From positions 1-30,579 of the forward strand of contig DAOPYA010000051.1 in the NCBI GenBank assembly GCA_035352635.1: a DNA stretch of 30,579 nt. Direction: 5' to 3'. The notes beneath the pieces were generated by a model. It was not told the DNA's origin and did not search any database. It saw only the letters and a program-made list of their open reading frames with translations. This stretch comes from Rifleibacterium sp035352635 (GTDB lineage Bacteria; Muiribacteriota; Ozemobacteria; Ozemobacterales; Ozemobacteraceae). The position numbers and the translations under genes are program-made. The stretch's first letter is position 1, and every line of letters begins with the position of its first letter. Positions 1 through 6,016 of the stretch are shown here, piece after piece.

Positions 1-2
1 AG

Positions 3-128
3 AGCTTCGACAGCCTTCTTTCGAGCCTTGGGCGCGGCAAAAGCCAGGATGAAGCGCTAGTAGAGGCCACCGGCAAGAATCTTGCCGATTTCCAGGAAGA
101 ATACGAAGAATGGTTGCGAAACCTCTGA
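3..128 (+). CDS. C-terminal end of an unidentified protein (partial)
   Basis: An open frame runs in from the left edge and stops at the TGA at 126-128, giving about 41 residues (SFDSLLSSLGRGK... ending EEYEEWLRNL). The tail has the pattern 'small helix, G-x-S-x-x-E-A-L, x-x-A-T-G-x-x-L-x-x-F-x-x-E-(W)', which I associate with the C-terminal end of bacterial peptidase-MA-like (gluzincin) proteins. That identification is an inference from a short tail; the catalytic part is outside the window. The next gene starts 133 bp downstream. Confidence 0.5.
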   Translation, partial: SFDSLLSSLGRGKSQDEALVEATGKNLADFQEEYEEWLRNL

Positions 129-177
129 CAAACACATACACTCTTTTATTGCAGCATTTTTACACCTCGTTCCACAA

Positions 178-197
178 ATAAACACGGATAAACACAG
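178..197. repeat. Two-copy 10-bp tandem repeat of the 'AACACGGAT' type
   Basis: ATAAACACGG at 178-187 is followed directly by ATAAACACAG at 188-197 (one mismatch), in the 133-bp gap between the partial gene and the transporter. Sequences of this wording recur as dispersed intergenic elements in many environmental bacterial genomes; that recollection is general and the copy number in this genome is not visible here. No promoter or terminator is clear in the rest of the gap. Confidence 0.4.
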
Positions 198-261
198 ATG
201 AAGAATAGCAATAGCGGCCTTAGACTGGCTGGCCTGACGTTTTTGCCGCACAAAAAATAAA

Positions 262-1209
262 ATGCGACCCCGCGGCGAGATCCTCTATGATTTTTTAAAT
301 TCGCGCATGATTTTTTTCATGTTGTCAGCGATGGCTATTGGCTGGGCTGGCGGCAGTCTTTTTCTGCCACTACGCGGTCTGGTGGCGGTAATGTTCGGGT
401 TTATGACCTTTGTTACCGCTCTAAAAACCAGCTGGCGCGATCTCGGAAACATTTTTCGCAAACCTCTGGCGCTGATAGTCATCGTGGTATTGCAACATCT
501 CTTAACCCCGCTCTCTGCCAGTCTAATCAGCGAGTCTCTCTTGCCAGGTAATGCAGGCCTGATTGCCGGGTTTGTGCTGGCTGCCGCCCTGCCCGTTGGG
601 ATCACCGGAGTGATCTGGACCGGGTTGGCGAAAGGTGATGTAGCACTGTCACTAACCTCAGCTACCATCGATACTCTCTTGAGCCCGGTGGTTGTAACGG
701 TGATCATGCTGCTGTTTGCCGGGCAAAAGGTTGAGATTGCCTACCTTCCAATTATTGCAAGTCTTTTTAAAATGATCGTTATTCCGTCTATACTCGGTTT
801 GACGGTTCACGACCTTAGCCAAGGCAGTTTTCATAAAAACTACATTCAATATCTTGGGCCCGTTTCTTTTTTCTGCATGTGCGCGGTGATAATGATCAAT
901 ACAGGCGCAGCTCAGGGTGCGGCCACTGAAATGATCCGCAGAATTCCGGTTGTTTTCTTAATATCATTCGGAATGGTGATCTTCGGTTTTATCAGCGGCT
1001 GGCTTCTGGCACGCGTCTTTGCTTTCACGGCTCCAGTAACCAGATCCTGCATTTTTTGCGCCGGGATCCGCAACACCAGCGCCGGATTAGTCATTGCCCT
1101 TGGGCATTTCCCGGTGGAAGCAAGCATTCCAATTCTCATCGCCATGATTTTCCAGCAACCGGTTGCCGCAGTAGCTCAACGCATTATGTTCCGCTTCCAG
1201 AAAGAATAA
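262..1209 (+). CDS. Bile acid:sodium symporter (SBF/BASS) family transporter
   Basis: This is a 315-residue, very hydrophobic protein with roughly eight to ten membrane segments and no signal peptide. Two stretches carry the family signature: ALPVGITGVIWTGLAKGDVA near residues 109-128, with downstream T-x-D-T-L-L-S-P, and GIRNTSAGLVIALGHFP near residues 270-286, followed by an Ile-rich helix and a QQPVAA segment. SBF/BASS proteins are sodium-coupled carriers of organic anions; the substrate cannot be read from the sequence (bile acids are unlikely in a free-living organism, and a metabolite such as a keto acid is possible). No good Shine-Dalgarno precedes the ATG at 262. An in-frame ATG at 307, just before the first helix, is an alternative start. 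The gene appears monocistronic; the inverted repeat at 1226-1255 may end it. Confidence 0.8.
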   Translation: MRPRGEILYDFLNSRMIFFMLSAMAIGWAGGSLFLPLRGLVAVMFGFMTFVTALKTSWRDLGNIFRKPLALIVIVVLQHLLTPLSASLISESLLPGNAGLIAGFVLAAALPVGITGVIWTGLAKGDVALSLTSATIDTLLSPVVVTVIMLLFAGQKVEIAYLPIIASLFKMIVIPSILGLTVHDLSQGSFHKNYIQYLGPVSFFCMCAVIMINTGAAQGAATEMIRRIPVVFLISFGMVIFGFISGWLLARVFAFTAPVTRSCIFCAGIRNTSAGLVIALGHFPVEASIPILIAMIFQQPVAAVAQRIMFRFQKE

Positions 1210-1225
1210 GAAAGTGTTTTTCAAT

Positions 1226-1255
1226 AATACTTTGAGAATTTTTAAACAAAGTATT
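1226..1255. promoter_or_regulatory. Perfect 9-bp inverted repeat upstream of gdhA
   Basis: AATACTTTG (1226-1234) and CAAAGTATT (1247-1255) are exact reverse complements around a 12-bp AT-rich spacer. It lies 16 bp past the transporter stop and about 90 bp before the gdhA start. No T-run follows the second arm, so it is a poor intrinsic terminator. A dimeric regulator's operator overlapping the putative gdhA promoter is equally plausible. Confidence 0.45.
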
Positions 1256-1282
1256 GAGAAGTTTGTAATTAAGTGCTATTTT
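1254..1282 (+). promoter_or_regulatory. Possible sigma-70-type promoter for gdhA
   Basis: TTGAGA (1254-1259) and TATTTT (1277-1282) are separated by 17 bp. The -35 overlaps the right arm of the inverted repeat at 1226-1255, and a short inverted repeat TAACCC-N6-GGGTTA (1291-1308) lies just downstream, near the expected transcription start. The match is weak and the assignment rests on position and spacing. Confidence 0.35.
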
Positions 1283-1346
1283 GGCCCTGTTAACCCTTGA
1301 CCGGGTTACATCAAATATCAGGTCGCATCGAAAGGAAAGTGAAGTA

Positions 1347-2681
1347 ATGAAAAGCATCGCCGAATTCATGGACATGGTAAAAGCCAAAAACCCGAACGAA
1401 CCCGAATTTCATCAGGCCGTTCAAGAAGTAGTCGAAACCATCTGGGAAGAATATCACAAGAATCCCCGCCTGGTTAAGGCCAAGATTCTCGAAAGAATCG
1501 TTGAACCAGAACGTTCGATCACCTTCAGGGTCCCCTGGGTGGACGACAAAGGCGAAGTTCAGGTAAACCGCGGTTATCGCGTGCAATTTAACAGCGCTAT
1601 TGGGCCTTACAAAGGTGGCCTGCGCTTTCACCCAAGTGTCAACCTTTCGATCCTGAAGTTTCTGGGTTTCGAACAGATGTTCAAAAACGCTCTGACCACG
1701 CTGCCGATGGGCGGTGGTAAGGGTGGTTCCGACTTCAACCCCAAGGGCAGATCAGACAACGAAATCATGAAATTCTGTCAGTCTTTCATGACCGAACTGT
1801 TTCGCCATATTACCGCTGACACCGACGTTCCAGCCGGCGACATCGGTGTTGGCGCCCGCGAAATCGGCTATCTCTTTGGCCAGTATAAACGCCTGAAGAA
1901 TGAATTCACCGGCGTTCTCACCGGCAAAGGCGCTACCTGGGGTGGCAGTCTTATCAGACCCGAAGCCACTGGTTTTGGCGCCGTATATTTTGGCACCGAA
2001 ATTTTGAAGCTCAACAAAGACTCTTTCAAGGGCAAAGTTGTTGCCGTCTCCGGTTTCGGTAACGTTACCTGGGGCACCATCAAGAAGCTCGTCGAACTTG
2101 GCGCCAAAGTTGTTACCATCAGCGGTCCCGATGGTTATGTTCACGATGAAGAAGGCTTCAACGAAGAAAAGGTTGAATATCTTCTTGAAATGCGTGCTTC
2201 CTGCAACGACGCAGCCGAAGATTATGTTAAAAAATACAGCAAAGCCAAATTCTTCAAAGGCCAGAAACCCTGGGGCGTCAAGTGTGATGTAGCCATGTTG
2301 TGCGCCACCCAGAATGAGTGCAATGAAGAAGATGTGAAGCACCTGATCAAAAACGGCTGCAAGATGCTGCTTGAAGTTTCCAACATGGGTTGCACTGCCG
2401 AAGCCGCCAAGCTTGCTGCCGAAAAGATTCTCTTCGCACCGGGCAAAGCAGTTAACGCCGGTGGCGTTGCCGTTTCAGGCCTCGAAATGTCACAGAACAG
2501 TGGCAGAATCAACTGGACATCCGAAGAAGTTGATGCCAAGCTTAAACAGATCATGGTTTCGATTCATGAAGCATGTGTCAAGCACGGCAAAGATGGCAAA
2601 AAGACCAATTACATCAAGGGTGCCAACGTTGCCGGTTTCATGAAAGTTGCAACCGCAATGCTCGAACAGGGCATCGTCTAA
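1347..2681 (+). CDS. gdhA: NADP-specific glutamate dehydrogenase
   Basis: The 444-residue protein matches the hexameric bacterial NADP-GDH (EC 1.4.1.4) in length and motifs. It converts 2-oxoglutarate plus ammonium to glutamate in the cytoplasm. LPMGGGKGGSDFNPKGRSD (residues 119-137) holds the catalytic lysine K125, and DVPAGDIGVGAREIGYLFGQ (about 160-179) holds the catalytic aspartate D165. A Rossmann-type GFGNVTWG follows, and the C-terminal FAPGKAVNAGGVAVSGLEMSQN is typical of the family. The open frame extends upstream to a TTG at 1281, but I chose ATG 1347 because AAAGGA (1331-1336) precedes it at about 10 bp and the protein then begins where family members do. It stands alone between a possible promoter and a strong terminator. 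Use of NADP rather than NAD is inferred from similarity to this subfamily. Confidence 0.96.
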   Translation: MKSIAEFMDMVKAKNPNEPEFHQAVQEVVETIWEEYHKNPRLVKAKILERIVEPERSITFRVPWVDDKGEVQVNRGYRVQFNSAIGPYKGGLRFHPSVNLSILKFLGFEQMFKNALTTLPMGGGKGGSDFNPKGRSDNEIMKFCQSFMTELFRHITADTDVPAGDIGVGAREIGYLFGQYKRLKNEFTGVLTGKGATWGGSLIRPEATGFGAVYFGTEILKLNKDSFKGKVVAVSGFGNVTWGTIKKLVELGAKVVTISGPDGYVHDEEGFNEEKVEYLLEMRASCNDAAEDYVKKYSKAKFFKGQKPWGVKCDVAMLCATQNECNEEDVKHLIKNGCKMLLEVSNMGCTAEAAKLAAEKILFAPGKAVNAGGVAVSGLEMSQNSGRINWTSEEVDAKLKQIMVSIHEACVKHGKDGKKTNYIKGANVAGFMKVATAMLEQGIV

Positions 2682-2696
2682 GCGTTCAGACAAAAG

Positions 2697-2727
2697 AACT
2701 GCCCCGGGTAACCGGGGCAGTTTTCTT
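2697..2727 (+). terminator. Intrinsic terminator after gdhA
   Basis: A perfect 11-bp stem, AACTGCCCCGG (2697-2707) and CCGGGGCAGTT (2712-2722), closes a GTAA tetraloop and runs into TTTTCTT. It begins 15 bp after the gdhA stop codon. Confidence 0.93.
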
Positions 2728-2759
2728 AAATAAGCCGATTGTTTTTTTTCTGTCGAGTC

Positions 2760-2787
2760 TTGCGGTTTTATTATCCTCTGTTATAAT
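2760..2787 (+). promoter_or_regulatory. Near-consensus promoter for the 659-residue secreted protein
   Basis: TTGCGG (2760-2765) and a perfect TATAAT (2782-2787) are 16 bp apart, right after the gdhA terminator. Transcription would start near 2794 and leave a leader of about 120 nt before the ATG at 2917. Confidence 0.75.
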
Positions 2788-2794
2788 TGGATGC

Positions 2795-2815
2795 AAGGGT
2801 GATGGGTACACCCTT
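2795..2815 (+). promoter_or_regulatory. 5'-terminal leader hairpin
   Basis: AAGGGTG (2795-2801), a 7-nt loop and CACCCTT (2809-2815) form a perfect stem that would sit at the very 5' end of the transcript, followed by a run of A. A 5'-end hairpin of this sort can stabilise an mRNA. No T-run follows, so it is not a terminator. Further down, AGCAC...GTGCT can form a weak second stem, and the 9-mer ATCGGGTTT is tandemly repeated at 2861-2878 with a third partial copy (TCGGGT, 2884-2889). I do not recognise a known riboswitch. Confidence 0.5.
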
Positions 2816-2916
2816 AAAAAAATGATTTACAAGCACTTACGGGTAGGTCTGTGCTGGTGAATCGGGTTTATCGGGTTTTTCTCTCGGGTAATCCAAATGA
2901 TTCAGGAGTATGACGT

Positions 2917-4896
2917 ATGAAGAACAGCACTATCAAGATTCTCAGCAAACTGCTGTGCATTGTGATGATCGCCAGCTTCGTGTGCCCGGCATCGTTGATG
3001 GCCGAGTACAGCGCGATCAAGGTCAATGTTGGTGGTCAGAGTGTGAATGTAACCCCCGGCCAGTGGGTAACCGTTAATAACGGTGGCAACACTGTCCACT
3101 ATAACGTTCGCTATGTTAACGGCCAGCCGGTCGCCCTCGAAATGGCTCAGTATATGAACCTGGTATTCGGTGGCAACACTGGTTCAACCGCCGCCGCAGC
3201 CGCTACTTCTGGTAGCACTGCTCAGGCAGCTACTGCTGGCAGCGCCTCTCAGGCAGCTACTTCTGGCAGCACCACTCAGGCTTCAGTAGCCAATGCTGAC
3301 ACCTCGGCAGCAGTAAGCGGCGCCAAGACTGAAGGCAGCTGGGTTAAGGGCGAACTTAAGTCTTATGGTTCCAAAATCAAAGACAGCTTCACCTCAGGCA
3401 AAGAAAGCGGCCAGAACTTTGGCACCAAGACCGTTGACGGCGTTAAAACCGGCGCCGGCAAAGTTGGCGATGCAGTATCGACAACTGGCAGCAAAATTGG
3501 CAATCTGCTGAAGAGCGCCAAAGACAAAATTTCCAACCTGTTCGGCAAAAAACCCGCCGTTGACGTAAAAGGCAGCAACTCTTCTGATGCAGCTCAGAGT
3601 GGTCAGTCAAGCCAGTCTTCACAGAGCAATCAGAGCAATCAGAGCAATCAGAGCAATCAGAGCAATCAGAGCAATCAGAGCAACCAGAGCAATCAGAGCA
3701 ACCAGTCTTCTGAAAGCTCTCAGGGCACCCAGGCCTCCCAGGAAGCCTCACAGAGCGGTCAGTCTTCTCAGGGTAACCAGTCCCAGGAAGGTTCACAGAC
3801 CTCACAGAGTGGTTCTTCTGATGCAGCTCAGGGCACCCAGGCTTCCCAGGAAGCCTCACAGGCTGGCCAGAGCACTGGTGGCAAAGACAGCGGTACTGTT
3901 GCTTCAGGCGAAAAGAAGGGTCTGATCTCTAAGATCAAAGACAAATTCTCCGGTCTGAAAGACAAAACCTCAAACAACTTCAAGTCAGGCTATGAAAGTG
4001 GCAAGTCCATGACCAACCAGGGTGTTCAGAACGTTAAAGACAGCCTGAAGTCAGGCTTCAGCCCCAAGAACATTCTGATGACCGCTGGTATCACCGTAGG
4101 CGTTGACCTGGCTACCCAGATCATGCGCGGCGAAAAACCCAGCCTGAAAAAAGCAGTTAAGACTGTTGTATCAGCTGAATTCGCAGGTGGCGTCGTAGGC
4201 TCAGTAACTGGCGCAGCCGCTGGTTCATTCTTCGTGCCCTTCCTGTCAGCAGTTCCGGTCGTCGGTGGCGTTCTCTCTGCTCTTGCCCCGACCTTCGGTT
4301 CAATCATCGGTGGTTCAGTAGGTTCATACCTGGCCGGCGATCTCAAGAATGGCCGCTTCTCGATCAAACAGGCTTTCAAACAGATTGACTGGGTTGGCGT
4401 AGCTGGTCAGACTGTTGGTTCAGTAGCCGGTTCGATGATCGGTTCGATGATCTTCCCGCCATTCGGCACCATCATTGGTGGTATCGTCGGTGGTATGGTC
4501 GGTAACTGGGCTGCCAAGAAGATTGCCGGTCTGTTCGGCAAGGGTGGCACCACCTACGGTTCAATCGGCATGCCGGTTGGTTCCAACAGCGGTGGCAACA
4601 TTGGTGCTCAGGTTTCTGGTCCGGTAACTATCGGTTCAGTAGCCGGTGATTCCACTGGTGTAGAAATCCCGGTATCAGGCAGTGCCGCTTCTGCAGAGAT
4701 CGCAGTATCAGGCGATGCAGCCATGGGTACTTATTCTTCAGAAGTTCAGCTTGCTGAAGCCAAATACCAGGAACTCTACAAACTGTATAACGAAATGCTT
4801 TCTCAGGGCCGCCAGTCAGATGCTATGAAGGTTGCCCAGGAAATGAACAAAGCCAAGGCTGAATACGAAACTCTTAAAGCCCAGGCTGGCAAATAA
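2917..4896 (+). CDS. Secreted low-complexity Ser/Gln-rich protein with glycine-zipper region, function unknown
   Basis: This 659-residue protein begins with a signal peptide (hydrophobic residues about 8-25, likely cleavage after SLMA at 29). A small domain follows (about 30-85), then an Ala/Ser/Thr-rich linker and an amphipathic Lys/Gly/Ser segment (about 137-212). A Ser/Gln-rich stretch (about 221-322) holds nine exact SNQ tripeptides at 237-263. A second amphipathic segment (about 326-385) resembles the first (SG-x-ESG motif in both). A long Gly/Ala/Val/Ser zipper-like hydrophobic region (about 386-543) resembles membrane-inserting glycine zippers, and a charged helical tail (609-659) ends the protein. 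AGGAG at 2904-2908 sets the ATG start at 8-bp spacing. Codon use is strongly skewed (GGC/GGT, CAG, TCA), and with the promoter, leader hairpin and private terminator this suggests high expression. I do not recognise a family. A surface, matrix or envelope structural role is inference only. Confidence 0.85.
   Translation: MKNSTIKILSKLLCIVMIASFVCPASLMAEYSAIKVNVGGQSVNVTPGQWVTVNNGGNTVHYNVRYVNGQPVALEMAQYMNLVFGGNTGSTAAAAATSGSTAQAATAGSASQAATSGSTTQASVANADTSAAVSGAKTEGSWVKGELKSYGSKIKDSFTSGKESGQNFGTKTVDGVKTGAGKVGDAVSTTGSKIGNLLKSAKDKISNLFGKKPAVDVKGSNSSDAAQSGQSSQSSQSNQSNQSNQSNQSNQSNQSNQSNQSNQSSESSQGTQASQEASQSGQSSQGNQSQEGSQTSQSGSSDAAQGTQASQEASQAGQSTGGKDSGTVASGEKKGLISKIKDKFSGLKDKTSNNFKSGYESGKSMTNQGVQNVKDSLKSGFSPKNILMTAGITVGVDLATQIMRGEKPSLKKAVKTVVSAEFAGGVVGSVTGAAAGSFFVPFLSAVPVVGGVLSALAPTFGSIIGGSVGSYLAGDLKNGRFSIKQAFKQIDWVGVAGQTVGSVAGSMIGSMIFPPFGTIIGGIVGGMVGNWAAKKIAGLFGKGGTTYGSIGMPVGSNSGGNIGAQVSGPVTIGSVAGDSTGVEIPVSGSAASAEIAVSGDAAMGTYSSEVQLAEAKYQELYKLYNEMLSQGRQSDAMKVAQEMNKAKAEYETLKAQAGK
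3625..3705 (+). repeat. 9 x 9-bp in-frame tandem repeat (Ser-Asn-Gln)
   Basis: Nine consecutive copies of AGCAATCAG encode (SNQ)9. Copies 7 and 9 read AGCAACCAG and the other seven are identical at DNA level. The unit is a multiple of three, so copy-number change would lengthen or shorten the protein without a frameshift. DNA-level uniformity suggests recent expansion by slippage. Confidence 0.95.
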
Positions 4897-4914
4897 TCTG
4901 GAAACAGGTTGAAT

Positions 4915-4948
4915 AAAACTCCCCCAGGGAAACCTGGGGGAGTTTTTT
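4915..4948 (+). terminator. Intrinsic terminator after the 659-residue protein gene
   Basis: A 14-bp perfect stem (4915-4928 with 4933-4946; core CTCCCCCAGG/CCTGGGGGAG) closes a GAAA tetraloop and ends in a T6 run. Together with the gdhA terminator upstream it isolates the gene as a single transcription unit. Confidence 0.95.
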
Positions 4949-5051
4949 ATTTGCCACGCGACATAAAATCAAAGAAGACTCAACCTGAATATTGTTAGAA
5001 ACCTCATTCAGAATAAAATCCATGGAACATTTCAGGGGTTTTGAACGTAAG

Positions 5052-5081
5052 TTGAATATGAGAGGCTCATCGTGTTACGAT
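5052..5081 (+). promoter_or_regulatory. Possible promoter of the pseudopilin operon
   Basis: TTGAAT (about 5053-5058) lies about 17 bp from an extended -10, TGTTACGAT (TG at 5073-5074, TACGAT 5076-5081). The spacer contains the inverted repeat ATGAG-AGG-CTCAT (5058-5070), a candidate operator. It precedes the first gene by about 55 bp. The rest of the 184-bp gap after the terminator shows nothing else I can name. Confidence 0.4.
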
Positions 5082-5134
5082 TCTTTCTGTGTTATTCATA
5101 GCCTGGCACTTTCGTATTGCACAAAGGAGAGAAA

Positions 5135-6016
5135 ATGGAACCCAAAAACATGGTCGTGGCAATAGCCCTGACCATGCTGCTGCTTATGGCAATGGTTGGC
5201 CTGTTTAGCGGCGGAACTGGTCACAACAGGAGGAAAGCGAATAACCCGCAGGCAACGGAAAGCGGCAAAATTAAACAGAATGAAATGCAGCTTTCCAGAA
5301 CCTCTGACAAGGGTTCGTCTACTTCTTCGACAGGTTTTTCTTCATCAGATAAAGGCACTACTTCCGCTCCTGTCGCTCCGATAAGAGCGACTACTTCTTT
5401 TTCCAGCTCGGTATCTTCTGCTGAGCCTCACGAAGAAATATGTTCAAAAGACGAACTCGAACAGATAAAAAAAGACAAGGAAGCGGCGCAAGCAGAACTC
5501 GTCAAGGCCAAAGAAGAATGGATACAGAACAAAATCAATGACGAAAGTCTTGATATAACCACCAGAGAAAAATACAAACTGCTTAACAACCAACAACTGG
5601 CCAATGGTACAATGTTTATGCGCCAAAAAAATTATACTGACGCGGTTAAACAGTTCAATGAAGTGGTCAATGACGAGACTGCCACGCCGCTTACCAAATA
5701 TTTCGCCCTTGAAAGTATCGAGAACATTGCAAAAATACTTAAAAACAAGGAGCTTTATTTTACTGCAGCCAAAATGCGAGGCAAACTTGTGGCAACTGCC
5801 GACTTGTCGGTCATAGGTCAGCAGAAAAAAACCGATTATCTTGACTGGATAAACGAGTCAGAAAAGCTTTTGAGCGCAAAAGCAAATCCTGAAGTTTACA
5901 ACCAGCTTCTTATGGAAACGCAGCATGAAAACGGCGACATCTCGGCGCAACGCGCCCGTGACATTCTTGAAGAAACAATAAAAGACCGAACTTTGTTTTT
6001 CGGAGAGTTTATATGA
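5135..6016 (+). CDS. Membrane-anchored helical (TPR-like) protein heading the pseudopilin operon
   Basis: This 293-residue protein has one N-terminal membrane helix (about 6-24), a Ser/Thr-rich flexible linker (about 30-95), a charged coiled-coil-like stretch (about 103-130) and a helical region with a TPR-like pattern (FMRQKNYTDAVKQFNEVV, about 156-173). The topology suggests a short cytoplasmic N-terminus and a periplasmic body. AAAGGAG at 5123-5129 selects ATG 5135 over an upstream in-frame TTG at 5117. Its stop codon overlaps the start of the next gene (ATGA), so the two are probably translationally coupled. I do not recognise a named family. Its place at the head of a minor-pseudopilin operon suggests a scaffold or assembly role in the pilus or secretion apparatus. 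Confidence 0.75.
   Translation: MEPKNMVVAIALTMLLLMAMVGLFSGGTGHNRRKANNPQATESGKIKQNEMQLSRTSDKGSSTSSTGFSSSDKGTTSAPVAPIRATTSFSSSVSSAEPHEEICSKDELEQIKKDKEAAQAELVKAKEEWIQNKINDESLDITTREKYKLLNNQQLANGTMFMRQKNYTDAVKQFNEVVNDETATPLTKYFALESIENIAKILKNKELYFTAAKMRGKLVATADLSVIGQQKKTDYLDWINESEKLLSAKANPEVYNQLLMETQHENGDISAQRARDILEETIKDRTLFFGEFI

Noticed and set aside
1226..1255. Intrinsic terminator of the SBF transporter gene
   Set aside because: The stem is AT-rich and no T-run follows the second arm, so I list it as a regulatory inverted repeat instead.
1752..2342. Minus-strand frame of 196 codons
   Set aside because: It is antisense to the catalytic core of gdhA and has no ribosome site.
2788..2916. c-di-GMP (GEMM) or other known riboswitch upstream of the secreted protein
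   Set aside because: The stems and loop sequences do not match the GEMM-I/II or other aptamer consensus I know; only generic hairpins and repeats are visible.
3625..3705. CRISPR-like array
   Set aside because: The units are 9 bp, contiguous, without spacers and inside a coding frame.
3443..3859. Minus-strand frame of 138 codons rich in Ser-Asp-Cys repeats
   Set aside because: It is the antisense reading of the SNQ repeat and Ser/Gln region; the plus-strand gene has the signal peptide, Shine-Dalgarno, promoter and terminator.
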